From the NCBI GenBank assembly GCA_948528155.1, contig CAOSZT010000124.1, forward strand, positions 1 through 6,561: a stretch of 6,561 nt of DNA, read 5' to 3'. This document shows positions 5,687-6,561 of this stretch, in pieces. The stretch's first letter is position 1. The number at the start of each line of letters is the position of its first letter. Both the position numbers and the translations under genes were made by a program. The notes beneath the pieces are model-generated. The model did not search any database. It was not told the DNA's origin and worked only from the letters and a program-made list of their open reading frames with translations. This DNA comes from an uncultured Clostridia bacterium. GTDB taxonomy: Bacteria > Bacillota > Clostridia > TANB77 > CAG-508.

Positions 5687-5703
5687 AATTTGTTCCTATT
5701 CAA
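5674..5703 (-). promoter_or_regulatory. Possible promoter embedded in the tnpV terminator
   Basis: TTGAAT (5703-5698), an 18-nt spacer and TATAGT (5679-5674) resemble a sigma-A promoter pointing toward the structured region and mob. The -10 box is part of the left arm and loop of the terminator hairpin. A transcript starting near 5667 would lack the left arm and so could not form that terminator. Confidence 0.4.
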
Positions 5704-5757
5704 TTAAGCTATAAAATCGATTTTAAGGCATTTATATTTGAAAGTAGAGTAACTTTA

Positions 5758-6150
5758 TCATACATAGATTAGTTCTTTTAAAACAATTTCTTCTGCTTGA
5801 TTTTTTATTGCATTCATTGTTCCAACCCAATAGAATATATCAGTATTTTTCATATCTTCTGTTAAATTACTTTTAGACTTTAATTGTTCTACTAATTCAA
5901 TTACTCTTGTTTGTGATGTTTCTTGTACTTCTTTTAAATGCTTATTGAGTTCGTTATTCATAAATAGTATTATATAATCAGCTTTTTTGTGTTTTTTCAA
6001 ATAATCTAGTCTTAATAATCCATATTTGTTAAGTGTAATTTTTTCCTCTTGCTCTAAAATTAAGTTAGGAAGATAATAATCTCCAACTAATGTATAACTT
6101 ATTCCTGTTTTTTCATCTGTAAATTCTTTTTTTAATTCTTCATTTTTCAT
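5758..6150 (-). CDS. tnpV: TnpV, transposon-encoded accessory protein
   Basis: This 130-aa protein matches the TnpV family by layout: YTLVGDYYLPNL (19-30), KYGLLRLDYLKKH (42-54), a helical middle, and the strongly conserved end around WVGTMNAIKNQAEEIV followed by LKELIYV (residues 108-130). It is about full length for the family. TnpV was named from Tn4451 of Clostridium perfringens and is widespread on mobilisable elements of Clostridia; its molecular role is still undefined. The ATG is supported by GGAGG (6164-6160) with a 9-nt spacer. It has its own promoter (6207-6179) and terminator (5686-5649), so it is a single-gene unit. It lies upstream of a MobV relaxase in the same orientation, as tnpV and tnpZ co-occur on Tn4451. 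No tnpX-like recombinase is visible. Confidence 0.88.
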   Translation of the reverse strand: MKNEELKKEFTDEKTGISYTLVGDYYLPNLILEQEEKITLNKYGLLRLDYLKKHKKADYIILFMNNELNKHLKEVQETSQTRVIELVEQLKSKSNLTEDMKNTDIFYWVGTMNAIKNQAEEIVLKELIYV

Positions 6151-6178
6151 AATCTTTTACCTCCAATTTTATTTATAA

Positions 6179-6207
6179 ACTATAGGCTAAACTGTACTAA
6201 ATATCAA
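6179..6207 (-). promoter_or_regulatory. tnpV promoter
   Basis: On the - strand, TTGATA (6207-6202), a 17-nt spacer and TATAGT (6184-6179) each match the sigma-A consensus at 5 of 6 positions. The start would be near 6172, giving a leader of about 22 nt before the tnpV ATG that includes its GGAGG site. Confidence 0.75.
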
Positions 6208-6229
6208 TATTTTCTTGTTTTTGTCATAA

Positions 6230-6561
6230 GAAGATAGAGATGACATGAAAGCACCAACATTTGCAACAATAGGAAATTTTATTCGAGAAGATTTAACAGA
6301 TTCAATTGAAAATATTTTTGTAACAATTAATAAAGTTATTTTTGAAAAAGATAATGTAGATCTTAATCATACATATATAGATGGAACAAAAATAGAAGCA
6401 AATGCAAATAAATACACATGGGTATGGAAAAAATCTTGTATAAAAAATAGAGATAAAACATTTGTAAAAGTAACAGAAATAATAGAAAAAATGAATAACG
6501 AAGATCTAAATCTATTAGGAATAAAATTTGAAACACGTACAGAATATGCAATAGAATATAT
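6230..6561 (+). pseudogene. IS1182-family transposase remnant, 5' truncated, continues past the window
   Basis: An open frame runs from 6230 (after an in-frame TAA at 6227-6229) to the end of the window; the first ATG is 6245. The translation contains APTFATIGNF, NVDLNHTYIDGTKIEANANK and YTWVWKKSCIKNRDK, characteristic of IS1182-type DDE transposases. The aspartate of YIDGT (residue 46 from the ATG) is the expected first catalytic acid; the others would lie downstream. A complete protein should have roughly 90-100 more residues at the N-terminus, including the DUF772-like region. These are absent and I cannot find them in another frame before 6230. There is no convincing ribosome binding site. 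It is divergent from tnpV and probably an inactive relic cut by the neighbouring element or by a deletion. Confidence 0.8.

Noticed and set aside
5712..5725. 14-bp palindrome TAAAATCGATTTTA between tnpV and its terminator
   Set aside because: It is a perfect palindrome without a loop, is made mostly of A and T, and has no gene start nearby to regulate; I have no supporting context.
6363..6551. Open frame on the - strand at 6363-6551
   Set aside because: It is antisense to the conserved transposase frame, and its Leu/Phe/Tyr-rich composition is an artefact of the opposite strand.

Overview
The DNA is very A+T-rich, with AT-rich codon use, strong GGAGG-type ribosome binding sites and protein families typical of Bacillota. 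A gut-type Clostridia or related low-GC Firmicute is the best guess; nothing here fixes the genus. No housekeeping gene, rRNA or tRNA was seen. The content is accessory: a nuclease-like gene, unrecognised genes, a mobilisation module and a transposase remnant.

Left half (1-3790, all + strand). A hairpin at 20-38 precedes a DUF1016/YhcG-type PD-(D/E)XK nuclease gene (96-1136). A small Cys-rich protein gene (1140-1355) is translationally coupled to it. A nearly identical 28-nt, internally palindromic repeat lies just upstream of the nuclease ribosome binding site and again inside its coding region. A clear extended -10 promoter (1411-1439) then drives two unrecognised genes: a 593-aa coiled-coil protein with an internally duplicated domain, and a 144-aa basic protein. 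They end at a hairpin terminator (3768-3791).

Right half (3790-6200, all - strand). tnpV (5758-6150) has its own promoter and terminator. It is followed by about 740 bp of hairpin-dense non-coding DNA, then a MobV/Pre relaxase gene (3790-5004). Just upstream of the relaxase start is a recognisable pMV158-type origin of transfer: a 7-bp inverted repeat around a GTGTGT loop containing the TAGTGTG/TTA nick core. The relaxase starts at an ATG that places its histidine at position 22, as in MobM. tnpV plus a MobV relaxase with an upstream oriT recalls the Tn4451/Tn4453 mobilisable transposons (tnpV, tnpZ), but no site-specific recombinase or replication gene is visible.

Right edge (6230-6561, + strand). 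An IS1182-type transposase reading frame begins abruptly without its N-terminal part and runs off the window, marking a junction with older IS sequence.

The least explained part is 5080-5650. It holds at least eight hairpins with long, mostly perfect stems, a possible pseudoknot and a possible 20-codon leader ORF, next to an oriT. It could be a structured leader RNA of the relaxase gene, an independent structured RNA, or a region that folds in the transferred single strand.
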